A stretch of 64,000 nt of DNA. It comes from Prevotella sp. E2-28. GTDB taxonomy: Bacteria > Bacteroidota > Bacteroidia > Bacteroidales > Bacteroidaceae. This document shows positions 34,379 through 43,552 of the stretch, one piece after another. The stretch is taken from assembly GCF_022024055.1 (NCBI RefSeq), contig NZ_CP091788.1, positions 1,178,001-1,242,000 of the forward strand. Reading direction: 5' to 3'. The notes beneath the pieces are model-generated. The model was not told the origin of the DNA. It did not search any database and saw only the letters and a list, made by a program, of their open reading frames with translations. Each line of letters opens with the position of its first letter. Position 1 is the stretch's first letter. The translations under genes and the position numbers were made by a program.

Positions 34379-34508
34379 CTGTCCCACCTTATTATATATG
34401 TGGGACAGATGTTTTGAACCGCTGTCAATCGTGCCAATGTTAACGTGGTAGTCAGACCCGGCATCTTTGGCACGACTTTATTCGTGGATAAAATCTTTAT
34501 CTGGATAA
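34379..34508. other. Gene-free spacer with three perfect inverted repeats
   Basis: The spacer 34146-34657 has no gene. It holds CTGTCCCAC (34379-34387) pairing with 34400-34408; TCGTGCCAA (34429-34437) pairing with 34467-34475; and a CTTTATC-TG-GATAAAG palindrome at about 34493-34508. Between divergent promoters these may be operators, terminators or parts of a structured RNA. None has a clear T run. Confidence 0.5.
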
Positions 34509-34630
34509 AGAGTCTAAGTTTTTTGTTGACTTTGAGAAATTCTCCTGTTGATTTGAGTGCAGGAACTCGTAAAAAAACATAATTTTAGAAGAAAAACCAA
34601 GATATTCGGCAGAAAATGAAAAATTTTCAT

Positions 34631-34638
34631 TATCTTTG
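34631..34638 (+). promoter_or_regulatory. -7 promoter box TATCTTTG of the XRE-Wadjet unit
   Basis: TATCTTTG at 34631-34638, 20 nt before the XRE ATG. No other promoter box is seen between the XRE gene and jetA, so it probably drives both. Confidence 0.6.
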
Positions 34639-34657
34639 TAGCATAAAAATTTATCGT

Positions 34658-34888
34658 ATGGAAGATGTAAACAGAATTAAATTGGTTCTTGTGGAGAAAA
34701 AACGTACCAGCAAATGGCTGGCAGAACAGCTCGGTGTTAACCCCTCGACTGTTAGCAAGTGGTGTACGAACTCTTCCCAACCAGACCTTGCGTGTATATT
34801 AAAGATTGCAGATCTACTGGAAGTTGACTTAAAAGAACTCTTTGTGAGAGAGTACAAACAATATCTCCTTTCTCAGGAGTCAAAATGA
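34658..34888 (+). CDS. XRE/Cro-CI-type HTH regulator
   Basis: 76 residues forming a single helix-turn-helix domain: KWLAEQLGVNPSTVSKWCTN is the HTH, followed by ILKIADLLEVDLKELFV, the usual fourth and fifth helices. Small XRE proteins of this type often head defence or conjugative modules. It lies 46 bases upstream of the Wadjet jetA gene on the same strand and may control it and itself. Confidence 0.85.
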   Translation: MEDVNRIKLVLVEKKRTSKWLAEQLGVNPSTVSKWCTNSSQPDLACILKIADLLEVDLKELFVREYKQYLLSQESK

Positions 34889-34934
34889 ATGGTGTTGAGT
34901 AATTATAGTGAGGGAATAGCTGGAAAAGGCAAAA

Positions 34935-36146
34935 GTGAAACAGAAAGTTTTTCATAGTGTTTCGGAATTACTAAAGCGGCTGAACACCGAAAGGCGCTTG
35001 ATTAGTGAAATGTTCTACAATCGAAAGAAGTTGGAGTTCCACTATGATGATGCACGCGGGTTCGTGGAAAGTGAGAAGAATCTGGATTTGCTCATCCAAT
35101 ATGGAGTGATAAGGCTAGAAGGAGATTTGCTAGAGCTGGAAGAAGTGTACTTGCGATTCTTGGAAGAAATTCTTCAAGTGAACGAAGATATTAGCAATGC
35201 TTCTGTAGAAGAAAGCGTGTCACAGTTACGCGATAATATAGACTATTACCTAAAGGAACAAAACAATCCTGAAGGACAGCACCGCTATTTAAGGAAGGTA
35301 AAGCGTTCACTGAGAACGATTGCACTAATGGCAGAAAGAAACGTTGTGGATCTAAAGCGTAATGTGAACGATACCTATAAAAATGAGCGCAATTATGCTA
35401 TCAAACGGACGAAGCTGGAAAAGTATCTGAATCAGATAGCAGGAATTTCAAGGCTGGTGAAAGAAACCGAGAATCTATTGGACGATGAACATGCTACGTT
35501 CAGCAACTTTGCTCCTGACGAGCAGTTGGTCTATATCATCATCGACGTGAGAACCCAATTAAAGGCAGCCTTCCACAGTCTGATAGACCTTGAGAAGACC
35601 ATCCGTGACTATCTGCACCAGATAGATGCTATAGGCAAACTGGTGAAAAAGACCCGCTTGTTGAAACAGCGGAAAGATGACCTGACATGGGAGAGTTCTA
35701 CCAACATACGCAACTTCTTATCCGGAAAAGATCACGTTTGGTTGGAACCACGTACTAATTATTCGATAAAGCCCTCGTTGACCTGGCTAAGTAATACGGA
35801 TGATGGTCTCCTGGCGTTAATCGAGGCACAACAACAACTATCTCGCAGGCTGAGGCTAAGTCGAGAGCCGGATCCGTCTATTAAACCAGAGGAAATGCAG
35901 CCAGAACCAGTCATAGAGGATTTTGTGAATGTCGATGCGTTGGCCATTTCGTTTATGGCGTCTGGTCAAGACCTGTTCAACTTTGTGCTGAATTACAGGT
36001 ATAGCACGCCACAAAGTCTGGATCAAAAAGTAGAATACTACACAGAGATTATACAAAACAATTTCAACGGGCTGACGTTTATGGATGAGTGGCATCAGCT
36101 TGGCGATATCAGTTATCCATTAGTTTATCCAAAGAGCAGAATATGA
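34935..36146 (+). CDS. jetA: Wadjet-type protein JetA (MukF/MksF-like kleisin)
   Basis: 403 residues from a GTG at 34935. Mostly helical: an N-terminal winged-helix-like part (LLKRLNTERRLISEMFYNRK, LLIQYGVIRLEG), long coiled coils, and a C-terminal winged-helix region (YTEIIQNNFNGLTFMDEWHQ). Identified mainly by position: first of four overlapping genes in the order kleisin, small winged-helix, SMC ATPase, TOPRIM nuclease, which is the Wadjet order. As kleisin it would bridge the SMC heads. It differs in size from the DUF3375 JetA of type I systems, so this is probably another Wadjet subtype. Confidence 0.75.
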   Translation: MKQKVFHSVSELLKRLNTERRLISEMFYNRKKLEFHYDDARGFVESEKNLDLLIQYGVIRLEGDLLELEEVYLRFLEEILQVNEDISNASVEESVSQLRDNIDYYLKEQNNPEGQHRYLRKVKRSLRTIALMAERNVVDLKRNVNDTYKNERNYAIKRTKLEKYLNQIAGISRLVKETENLLDDEHATFSNFAPDEQLVYIIIDVRTQLKAAFHSLIDLEKTIRDYLHQIDAIGKLVKKTRLLKQRKDDLTWESSTNIRNFLSGKDHVWLEPRTNYSIKPSLTWLSNTDDGLLALIEAQQQLSRRLRLSREPDPSIKPEEMQPEPVIEDFVNVDALAISFMASGQDLFNFVLNYRYSTPQSLDQKVEYYTEIIQNNFNGLTFMDEWHQLGDISYPLVYPKSRI

Positions 36147-36688
36147 AGTATGTAAAGGAAACATTTGAACGGCTCAGCAGAGGAGGGTTTATCTCTTCTG
36201 ATAGTTCACAGGAAAGAGACAAACACATCTTCATGGACATTGAAGACCACCTGACCGACTACCAGCAGTATTTCGCACAAATAGGATTCATGCTGGAGCA
36301 AGGCAATGGCTATTTCTATTTCAGCAGGAAAGAGAACAAGGTACAAGTAGTGGATAAACTGCAACGCTTTGGGCACTGGATCGATATTCTGGACTTCCTG
36401 AAAGCATGGGAACCAGCCTTTGGTCCCGGTTTTACGTTCTCTGAGGCAGCTTTGACTATCAAGATTGAAGCAGATATTGACCTTCAGCAAAAAGCCTCCG
36501 AACTGTATGAGAAGAAAGATAAATATCCTGAGATAGTGGAAAAACTAGTGGATGAAATGCAAAAGATGGGCTTCCTGGAACTAGCCGACGAGAAGTCTGG
36601 ACTTTACAAAGTGGTGACAGCCTACAGCTATTTAGAAGAAATGGTTAATCTGATAACGATTGATGCAAGCGATGAAATATCTCAATAA
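36143..36688 (+). CDS. jetB: Wadjet-type protein JetB (MukE/MksE-like)
   Basis: 181 residues from the ATG at 36143, which overlaps the jetA stop (ATGA). The farther start at 36089 lies inside jetA. Tandem winged-helix-like composition: FERLSRGGFISSD, VVDKLQRFGHWIDILDFLKA, VDEMQKMGFLELADEKSGLY. In Wadjet and MukBEF complexes this small subunit (KITE) binds the kleisin. Its end overlaps the SMC gene. Confidence 0.72.
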   Translation: MKYVKETFERLSRGGFISSDSSQERDKHIFMDIEDHLTDYQQYFAQIGFMLEQGNGYFYFSRKENKVQVVDKLQRFGHWIDILDFLKAWEPAFGPGFTFSEAALTIKIEADIDLQQKASELYEKKDKYPEIVEKLVDEMQKMGFLELADEKSGLYKVVTAYSYLEEMVNLITIDASDEISQ

Positions 36689-39600
36689 AATCATTTTCGT
36701 AAACAGCGCACATATCCGCTATAGTGAGGTGATGCTCGATGGCAATGTGCATTTCACGGGAACGCAAGGCGTGGGTAAGAGCACACTATTGCGTGCCATC
36801 CTATTTTTCTATAATGCCGACAAGATGCATTTGGGCATTCGTCAGCAGGGACAAAAGAAGTTTGACGAGTTCTATTTGCCCAAGCCTACGTCGTATATCA
36901 TCTATGAGGTGAGCCGTGGTGAGACGGAACACCCATTCTCGGTCATTGTGTTCAAGCATAGGAACATTGCAGCCTTCCGCTTTGTTGATGCGGCATTCCA
37001 AAGTGAATGGCTGATGGATGAAAATCACAATGTGACGAGTGACCCTTTGATTGTCAGGCAACGTATTCAGGAACGCAGAATAGATGTTAGCAGTATCATT
37101 GACCGCTATGAACAGTATCGTGACATCATCTACGGGAACAGCCATGCTGGACTGTCGCGTGACTTGCGTAAGTACAGTATTCTGGAAAGCACGCAATATC
37201 AGAACATTCCCCGTATCATTCAGAATGTTTTTTTGAACGAACGGGTGGATGCAGATTTCATCAAGGACACCATTATTCGCTCTATGAGTGGCGATGAAGA
37301 GATGCGTATGGATTTACGTTTCTTCCGTACACAACTGGCTGATTTCCACCATGAATATGAGGACATCCAGAAATGGACGAAGAAAAATAGAAATGGCGAG
37401 ATTGAAGTGCTGAACACAGCGAACAGCCTTATTGAGACATCGCACAATATCCGGGCTAAGGAAATACAACTACGTGAGGATTGCGGACACCTGAACTATG
37501 CCATGCAGGAGGCTGAGAAGAATATTCCGCTATTGCATAAAGAGATTGGGGATGTGAAGCTGGTTATTCAGTCTCTTGAAGACAAATTCCAAGCATTACA
37601 GACAGATTATAGCGACAAACGCGACAAACTGGTTGGTGAAATAAGAGTGCTGGACACCAAGATTCGTGATAGCCACAAGAAGCAGAAAGAGTACCAACAG
37701 ATGGGCATTGAACAAATGCTCAAGTTGGCGGAGGAGGAATCTACACTTCTGAGCAGCAAAGAGCAGATTGAGAAGCAGATCGCTGAGTTGGAACGGCAGT
37801 ATCAAGACATAGTGCAGAAATATCAGACGGCCATTGAACGTCAGAAGATGGAGTTACAGCAATATGAGCAAGACAGACAGGCACTCGTCAATAATAGGGA
37901 GCGTGAGTTCAACAATCACCAGACCCTACGTCTGCAAGAGCAGGCCAAGGCCCTGAAAGAGATAGATGATGAGTTTGCCGAACGTTTTGACATTATGGCA
38001 AGGCAGATGGCTGAACTGAAGGAAACAGAGCATAAGCTTGAGCTGAAAAAGAAAGATGCAGCCATCAGCGAACCATTCAAGAAAGAAATAGATGAGTGTC
38101 GTCAGAATATCGAGGCTCTCCAGAAAAAGGTCGAGACTCTTTCTAAGGAGAATGTTGAGAGGAAGCACCAGATGGAATCTCTGCGTAAAGAGGCTGAGAT
38201 TGAGGTGCTAAAGCTTAAAGGCAGCTATTCAGAGCCATTGAAGGACATTCAGGCGACGATTGACGAACTGACGAAGCAGATTGCAGCCGAGAATGAACTA
38301 TTGGAACGGGCGAAAGGCTCATTCTGCGAATGGCTTGATGAAAATGTACCTGACTGGGCTGAGACTATCGGTAAAGTGGCCGATGAGCGAAGAATCCTTT
38401 ACCATACAGCACTCTCACCGCAACTTAGCAATCAAACTGATGGTAGTCTGTTCGGAGTGAACATAGATTTGTCGGAGATAGAAACAAGTGTACGCACGCC
38501 ACAACAGATAGAAGCCGCTCGGAATGATTTGGCTAATCAGCAGAATCAAGCAAAGAAACAGTTATCTGAACTGTTGGCAAAACAGGACGAGGGAATACGT
38601 CAGATAGAAGGACACTATGCCGCCAAGATTAAGGAACTGCGTGAAACATTTGGTACAACAGAACAGTTGCTTCAGACTCTGCCCGGTCAACAGAAACGAG
38701 CAGAGTTGTTGTTGGAAGATTTGAACGAGAAACAGCAAAAGGAACGCGATAGATTAACAAAAGAATTGGAGCTTCAAAAGGGAGATGTGTTAGTAGCTCA
38801 AAGCGACCTCCAAATGCAACAGGAGGCTCTGGCAGGTAAGAAGACTGCCCGCATCCGACAGATGGAGAAGAAATATCGTGACGAGGAGAAAGAAGAATGC
38901 ACGGCATTAGAAACCTTCAAGACTGAGACATCTGCGGCCATCGAGCAGCAAACGAAAGAGACCAACCTGCGAATTGCATCGATAGAGGCAGCGCAGAATA
39001 AAGACTTGAAGGATGGCGGTGCAGACACCGAACTAATTAATAGCTGTAAGCAGCGCAAGCAAGGAATAGAGAGCTTGCTCAAGAAGATTAAGGAAAACAG
39101 CGAGACAATTGCAAATTATAAACTTCATCGTGAAGAGCTATTCCTCCGAGAGCCTGAGTTTCAACGAGACAAGCACAAGTTTGAGACAGAACGCGATAAT
39201 CTGGAAACAAAATATCAGCAGAGGAAAGCGAAATATGAAGGAGAGAAAAAGCAGCAAGAATCGCATTTAGATCAGAAACGCAAACAAGTTGAGGACATGG
39301 AGAAGGGCCAGGAAGAAGCCCGCGACTTTATGGAAAGTGAGACTTGCCCTGCAATCATTCGCGAGGTAATGGCTATTCCCACCAAAGAAGGTTGCAGCGC
39401 AATTGTGGGGAGGCTGATGCGTACACAGAATGAGCTCGGACAGTCAGAAAACCGCCTGAAAGAAACGATTAACAGTTTCCGACGCAATTTCTCAGAGCGA
39501 AACACATTCAAGTTCCCACTACTGCTTGATTCGTCTGCCGACTATATGGCATACGCCCAAAGCGTGGATGATTTTGTTTCTAACAACAAAATCCTTGAGT

Positions 39601-40361
39601 TTGAACAGCTCACAAGCAATGTCTATATTGACATCTTGTCGAGAGTGTCACGCGATTTTGGCGACCTCGTTGTTCGTGAATCGGAGATACAGAAGGTCAT
39701 TCGCGAGGTTAACTACGATTTCACGCAAAAGACCTTTGCTGGAGTTATTCGTGGCATAGAGTTGAAATTGGAACGAAGCAGCCAACCTATCATATTACAA
39801 CTCCAGAACATCCATGAGTTTTGGAAAGAAAACCATTTGGAGTTAGGTCAACTCAATCTCTTTTCTACCGACAACCGAACGGAAGCTAACAAAGCGGCCG
39901 TAAAGTATCTCGAACGGTTGACAGAAGAGTTGAACCACTCTGCAGAGTTGGACGAGCTGAAATTGTCGGACACTTTTATGCTGAAATTCAAGATTGAGGA
40001 GAACGACAATTCCACCGGATGGATAGACAACATCAAGATGGTAGGTTCTGATGGTACAGACATCCTCGTAAAAGCCATCATCAACATCCTGCTCATCAAT
40101 GTGTTCAAACAGCGAGTGTCAAAGCGGACAGGCGATTTCCGCATCCATTGCATGATGGACGAGATTGGGAAATTGGCCGACGAGAACATTCAAGGCATAC
40201 TCGACTTTGCCAACCAACGTAACATCTTTGTGGTCAACTCTTCTCCAAAATCACATCGCCCTTTGTCGTATCGAAGGCTCTATCTGCTGAGTAAGGATGA
40301 GGCTACCAGCAATACAATCATTCAACCCATATTATCCACCAAACAGGCAGAACTGCTATGA
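36672..40361 (+). CDS. jetC: Wadjet SMC-like ATPase JetC (MukB-like)
   Basis: About 1,229 residues. Walker A GTQGVGKSTLL at residues 30-40 and C-terminal Walker B CMMDEIGKL near residue 1,160 followed by NIFVVNSSP flank two very long antiparallel coiled coils (Glu/Lys/Gln-rich, roughly 250-520 and 640-900) with a hinge-like part (CEWLDENVPDWAETIGKVAD) between. This is the motor that extrudes DNA loops and senses small circular DNA such as plasmids. ATG at 36672 is chosen because it opens with MKYLNKIIFVN, the usual head strand. Overlaps jetB by 17 bases and jetD by 4. Confidence 0.88.
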   Translation: MKYLNKIIFVNSAHIRYSEVMLDGNVHFTGTQGVGKSTLLRAILFFYNADKMHLGIRQQGQKKFDEFYLPKPTSYIIYEVSRGETEHPFSVIVFKHRNIAAFRFVDAAFQSEWLMDENHNVTSDPLIVRQRIQERRIDVSSIIDRYEQYRDIIYGNSHAGLSRDLRKYSILESTQYQNIPRIIQNVFLNERVDADFIKDTIIRSMSGDEEMRMDLRFFRTQLADFHHEYEDIQKWTKKNRNGEIEVLNTANSLIETSHNIRAKEIQLREDCGHLNYAMQEAEKNIPLLHKEIGDVKLVIQSLEDKFQALQTDYSDKRDKLVGEIRVLDTKIRDSHKKQKEYQQMGIEQMLKLAEEESTLLSSKEQIEKQIAELERQYQDIVQKYQTAIERQKMELQQYEQDRQALVNNREREFNNHQTLRLQEQAKALKEIDDEFAERFDIMARQMAELKETEHKLELKKKDAAISEPFKKEIDECRQNIEALQKKVETLSKENVERKHQMESLRKEAEIEVLKLKGSYSEPLKDIQATIDELTKQIAAENELLERAKGSFCEWLDENVPDWAETIGKVADERRILYHTALSPQLSNQTDGSLFGVNIDLSEIETSVRTPQQIEAARNDLANQQNQAKKQLSELLAKQDEGIRQIEGHYAAKIKELRETFGTTEQLLQTLPGQQKRAELLLEDLNEKQQKERDRLTKELELQKGDVLVAQSDLQMQQEALAGKKTARIRQMEKKYRDEEKEECTALETFKTETSAAIEQQTKETNLRIASIEAAQNKDLKDGGADTELINSCKQRKQGIESLLKKIKENSETIANYKLHREELFLREPEFQRDKHKFETERDNLETKYQQRKAKYEGEKKQQESHLDQKRKQVEDMEKGQEEARDFMESETCPAIIREVMAIPTKEGCSAIVGRLMRTQNELGQSENRLKETINSFRRNFSERNTFKFPLLLDSSADYMAYAQSVDDFVSNNKILEFEQLTSNVYIDILSRVSRDFGDLVVRESEIQKVIREVNYDFTQKTFAGVIRGIELKLERSSQPIILQLQNIHEFWKENHLELGQLNLFSTDNRTEANKAAVKYLERLTEELNHSAELDELKLSDTFMLKFKIEENDNSTGWIDNIKMVGSDGTDILVKAIINILLINVFKQRVSKRTGDFRIHCMMDEIGKLADENIQGILDFANQRNIFVVNSSPKSHRPLSYRRLYLLSKDEATSNTIIQPILSTKQAELL

Positions 40362-41221
40362 AACTGACTTTGGCGTTAGTACAGAAGTTGCAAAGGCTTG
40401 CGAACGGCGAGACCATTCCGGCAAGCCAGTTGCGCGGCGAATGGGTTGATGAGCTCATCCAGGAGCAGATTCTTCAACCGGAGACGCATGGAACGAAACG
40501 CAGTTACCGTGTGGACAATGTGACGGCTTTTCTGTTGGCGTTGACAAAATATCACGAAGCCTTGGCTGATTTGGACAAGGCAGAACAGCTATTCGCAGGT
40601 CATTCTGACAGGGCAGATCAGGCTGCTATAGGTGGGAACTCGAAACTGATGGCCCAACGTTCCTGTCCTGGGTTCCTGGTCAATAGCTATTCACCAATAG
40701 ACTGCACGCTGCATGGCTCCAGATTCCGGGTGTGTCCACCCGAGGGTAGTTTCGTGTATATAGCCGACTGGCAATCGTTTGCCATACCCTCAGACACACT
40801 TGTTGTCATCATAGAAAACATGGAGAACTTCCGTAGCATCCGTCAGCAACAGGGGCTTTTTCAGACGCAAATGAGTAATGACGAGCATAAAATTCTGTTT
40901 GTGTCACGCTATCCACAATCTGCCGATTTGCGACTTTGGTTGTGCTCTATCCCTAACCGATGCCTGCATTTCGGTGATTTCGACTTGGCTGGAATTCATA
41001 TTTTCCAAAGCGAGATACAGAAGTATCTGGGTAGCCGTTCATCTTTCCTCATACCAGATGATATTGAGAACAGATTGAAGTCCGGTTCCCGCCAGCGTTA
41101 CGATGCTCAGTATCAGCGTTTCCACCATTTGGAGGCATTCAAGGATGATAGGTTACAATGGCTTATCAATCTTATACATAAGTACAGACGCGGCTATGAT
41201 CAAGAGGGATATATTACTTGA
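40358..41221 (+). CDS. jetD: Wadjet nuclease subunit JetD (TOPRIM/DUF2220-like)
   Basis: 287 residues. N-terminal winged-helix part (LVQKLQRLANGETIPASQLR) and a C-terminal TOPRIM-type domain: glutamate strand VVIIENMENF (about 150) and FGDFDLAGIHIF with the D-x-D pair at about 207-209. In characterised Wadjet systems JetD cuts circular DNA held by the SMC complex. It is about 100 residues shorter than the type I JetD. The ATG overlaps the jetC stop (ATGA), so all four proteins are translationally linked. Confidence 0.82.
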   Translation: MKLTLALVQKLQRLANGETIPASQLRGEWVDELIQEQILQPETHGTKRSYRVDNVTAFLLALTKYHEALADLDKAEQLFAGHSDRADQAAIGGNSKLMAQRSCPGFLVNSYSPIDCTLHGSRFRVCPPEGSFVYIADWQSFAIPSDTLVVIIENMENFRSIRQQQGLFQTQMSNDEHKILFVSRYPQSADLRLWLCSIPNRCLHFGDFDLAGIHIFQSEIQKYLGSRSSFLIPDDIENRLKSGSRQRYDAQYQRFHHLEAFKDDRLQWLINLIHKYRRGYDQEGYIT

Positions 41222-41288
41222 TAAATGTTACGTTTGAATTGGAGAGAAAAGAAGCAATAGCAACAGGAACAAAAACGTTATAAGACAT

Positions 41289-42833
41289 ATGAGACTACCA
41301 ATTAACATAGAAGAATTGCTCGGTGGACGTGCTGTGGAGGGTGACCGCATAGAGTATAAGACAGGATGGAATCCGGATGCTATCTACCGTAGCGTGTGTG
41401 CTTTTGCCAACGACTTCGACGAGACGGGTGGCGGTTATATCGTGGTGGGCGTGAAGGAGATAAACGGTCGTCCTGTCCGTCCCGTCATCGGCATCGATCC
41501 CAATCAGATTGAGCCTATCGAAAAGGATATGGTGGGATTCAACAACCTGATACAGCCTTACTATCAACCACGGTTGTATATCGAGGAGGCAGACGGGAAG
41601 ACGATTCTGGTCATCAAGGTGTCGGCTGGAGAGCGTCGCCCTTACAAGGTGCCAGACCAAATCACCGCCAAGCAGAAGACGTACAACTACTACATCCGAT
41701 ACAACAGTAGCAGCATTGTGCCCAAGGGTGAATATGAACGCGAGCTGATAAACCTGGCTAACCGTACACCGTTTGACGACCGAGGGAACGACCAGATAAC
41801 GCTGAAGGACATCTCGCCGCTGCTGCTGCACGACTATCTGGTGAAGGTGAAAAGCAGCCTTGCTAACGAGTCGTTGACGGAAAACATGGAATCGGTGTTG
41901 GAGCAGATGGAACTACTAGAGCCGACGCCCGAGGGGTATAGCATTAAGAACGTGGCAGCTATGATGTTCTCAGAGCAACCTGACCGTTTTTTCAAGCAAT
42001 CGCAGGTGGAAATTGTGCTGTTCCCTGAAGGACGCGAGAAGAATCCCAACAACATGATTGAAGTAGAACCTATCAGGGGCAGTGTGCCTACGATGATAGA
42101 GAAGACATTGAGTTACCTGGAGACCAATGTCATCAAGAAACAGATACTGAAGCCCAAAGACCGCGAGGAGTCGGACAAGTTCTACAACTATCCGTATCAG
42201 GCATTGGAAGAGACTGTCGTTAATAGCCTGTATCACAGAGACTGGACGATTAGGGAGCCGGTAGAGATAACCATTGAGCCGGACAGAATATCGATTCTGA
42301 ATTTCTCTGGGCCTAACCACACCATTCCGATGGAGGCCATTCGAGAGGGTAAGTCTCTCCGTTCACGCAGGTATCGCAATCGTAGATTAGGTGAATTCCT
42401 GAAAGAACTGGATCTGACAGAAGGAAGGGCGACAGGAATCCCAACGGTGCAGGAGGAACTAGAAGCCAATGGCTCGCCTAGAGCGACTATCGAGACTGAC
42501 GAGGAAAGAACGTACTTCCTGATAGACATTCCTTGCCATCCTTATTTCACCAAGAAAGAGATTGAAATTGACACCAATGGCGTAATAGAAGATGCCGAAA
42601 GTGGCGTAAAAGGTGGCGTAAAAGATGGCGTAAAAGAACTGTCTGATATTCAGGAGGTTATTGTAAAAGAAATGCTATTCAACCCGTCTATTACGACCAG
42701 TGAAATGGCGCAAAAGACTGGCATAAAGTTCAGAACTCTCCAGCGACATATCTCTCAGCTTCAGGCAATGGGGGTTGTTGTCCGCAAAGATGGTCGAAAA
42801 GATGGTTATTGGGAGGTCGTAAAAAGCAAATAG
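41289..42833 (+). CDS. AlbA_2 (Schlafen-type) DNA-binding/ATP-binding protein
   Basis: 514 residues. N-terminal AlbA_2 domain: GDRIEYKTGWNPDAIYRSVC and GGGYIVVGVKEI. C-terminal HATPase_c_4-like region (YPYQALEETVVNSLYHRDW, ISILNFSGPNHTIP, GRATGIPTVQEELEANG), then a winged helix (MAQKTGIKFRTLQRHISQLQ). These RecG-like regulators are common in mobile and defence islands; their exact job is unclear. A threefold 12-bp repeat (42601-42636) encodes the SGVKGGVKDGVKE linker. It follows jetD by 67 bases. Confidence 0.82.
   Translation: MRLPINIEELLGGRAVEGDRIEYKTGWNPDAIYRSVCAFANDFDETGGGYIVVGVKEINGRPVRPVIGIDPNQIEPIEKDMVGFNNLIQPYYQPRLYIEEADGKTILVIKVSAGERRPYKVPDQITAKQKTYNYYIRYNSSSIVPKGEYERELINLANRTPFDDRGNDQITLKDISPLLLHDYLVKVKSSLANESLTENMESVLEQMELLEPTPEGYSIKNVAAMMFSEQPDRFFKQSQVEIVLFPEGREKNPNNMIEVEPIRGSVPTMIEKTLSYLETNVIKKQILKPKDREESDKFYNYPYQALEETVVNSLYHRDWTIREPVEITIEPDRISILNFSGPNHTIPMEAIREGKSLRSRRYRNRRLGEFLKELDLTEGRATGIPTVQEELEANGSPRATIETDEERTYFLIDIPCHPYFTKKEIEIDTNGVIEDAESGVKGGVKDGVKELSDIQEVIVKEMLFNPSITTSEMAQKTGIKFRTLQRHISQLQAMGVVVRKDGRKDGYWEVVKSK
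42601..42636 (+). repeat. Threefold in-frame 12-bp tandem repeat
   Basis: GTGGCGTAAAAG is present three times in a row (third copy starts with A). It encodes GVK-G/D repeats in the linker before the winged helix, and copy number could change without breaking the frame. Confidence 0.75.
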
Positions 42834-42844
42834 TCTTCTGACAG

Positions 42845-43552
42845 ATGCCAGCTATTATAACAGATTCATTCGACTACGACGATATAGTCAGGGTGCTTGA
42901 CCTTGATGAAGCGTTCGTGCATCATCAGATAGATGCGCTTCAGCCGAAGTATTGGCGTGTTGTGATAAAGACAAAGCCCCAGGGGCTGAAGATTTTCGCA
43001 CCTGTGATGGTAAGCGGCAACAGGGGCATCGACTATATGATATACATGCTGAGTCGAGACTGGCAGATAACAAAGAAACAACGGTTGCTCGACTACATGT
43101 ATTTCGGGGTGTACCGCCTGACGGATGGTTTTCACCTCGTAGGCTTCATGTATCTTGATTCCAATCCTTTGGCAAAGCCGGAGAAAGCATTCTTCACCCC
43201 ACACTTCTTTGACAGGTATAAGGAGAGGACTGGCTTATCTTTGGATATGCCCAAAATGGAGGTGATGAAGGATTGGATCATGAAGAATCTGCATCTCAAT
43301 TCGGATGTGCAAGGCAATGAGAAATACCCCGATGGCATCTTCTGCGCTTATCCAAGTGGTGTCGCTTTGGGGAGAGAACTGCCAGACGGTAATAGCGAGA
43401 TGAAGACTTTTGTCACCTATGAAATGCTGCGAGGGGAGCAAATTGAAAAAGGTGAGAACCAAAGCAGAGCTGCCAAGGTGCAGGAAGAGGAAGGTTTCAG
43501 AAATTGTAAGGAGATTGTAGATAAACTTGTGAAATATGGCATACACCTATAA
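42845..43552 (+). CDS. Hypothetical protein, 235 residues
   Basis: I do not recognise a family. Visible parts: an N-terminal helix VRVLDLDEAFVHHQIDA, basic strand YWRVVIKTKPQGLKIFAPV, a central FFTPHFFDRYKERTGLSL and a glutamate-rich C-terminus. The frequent aromatic and basic residues and conserved HFFDRYKER suggest nucleic-acid or nucleotide binding, but no catalytic motif is clear. It starts 11 bases after the AlbA_2 gene, and its end overlaps the Nudix gene by 17 bases, so the three genes form one unit. Confidence 0.6.
   Translation: MPAIITDSFDYDDIVRVLDLDEAFVHHQIDALQPKYWRVVIKTKPQGLKIFAPVMVSGNRGIDYMIYMLSRDWQITKKQRLLDYMYFGVYRLTDGFHLVGFMYLDSNPLAKPEKAFFTPHFFDRYKERTGLSLDMPKMEVMKDWIMKNLHLNSDVQGNEKYPDGIFCAYPSGVALGRELPDGNSEMKTFVTYEMLRGEQIEKGENQSRAAKVQEEEGFRNCKEIVDKLVKYGIHL

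Noticed and set aside
36672..40361. Chromosomal MukB/MksB condensin
   Set aside because: The four-gene order ending with a TOPRIM protein and the defence surroundings favour Wadjet over a housekeeping condensin.
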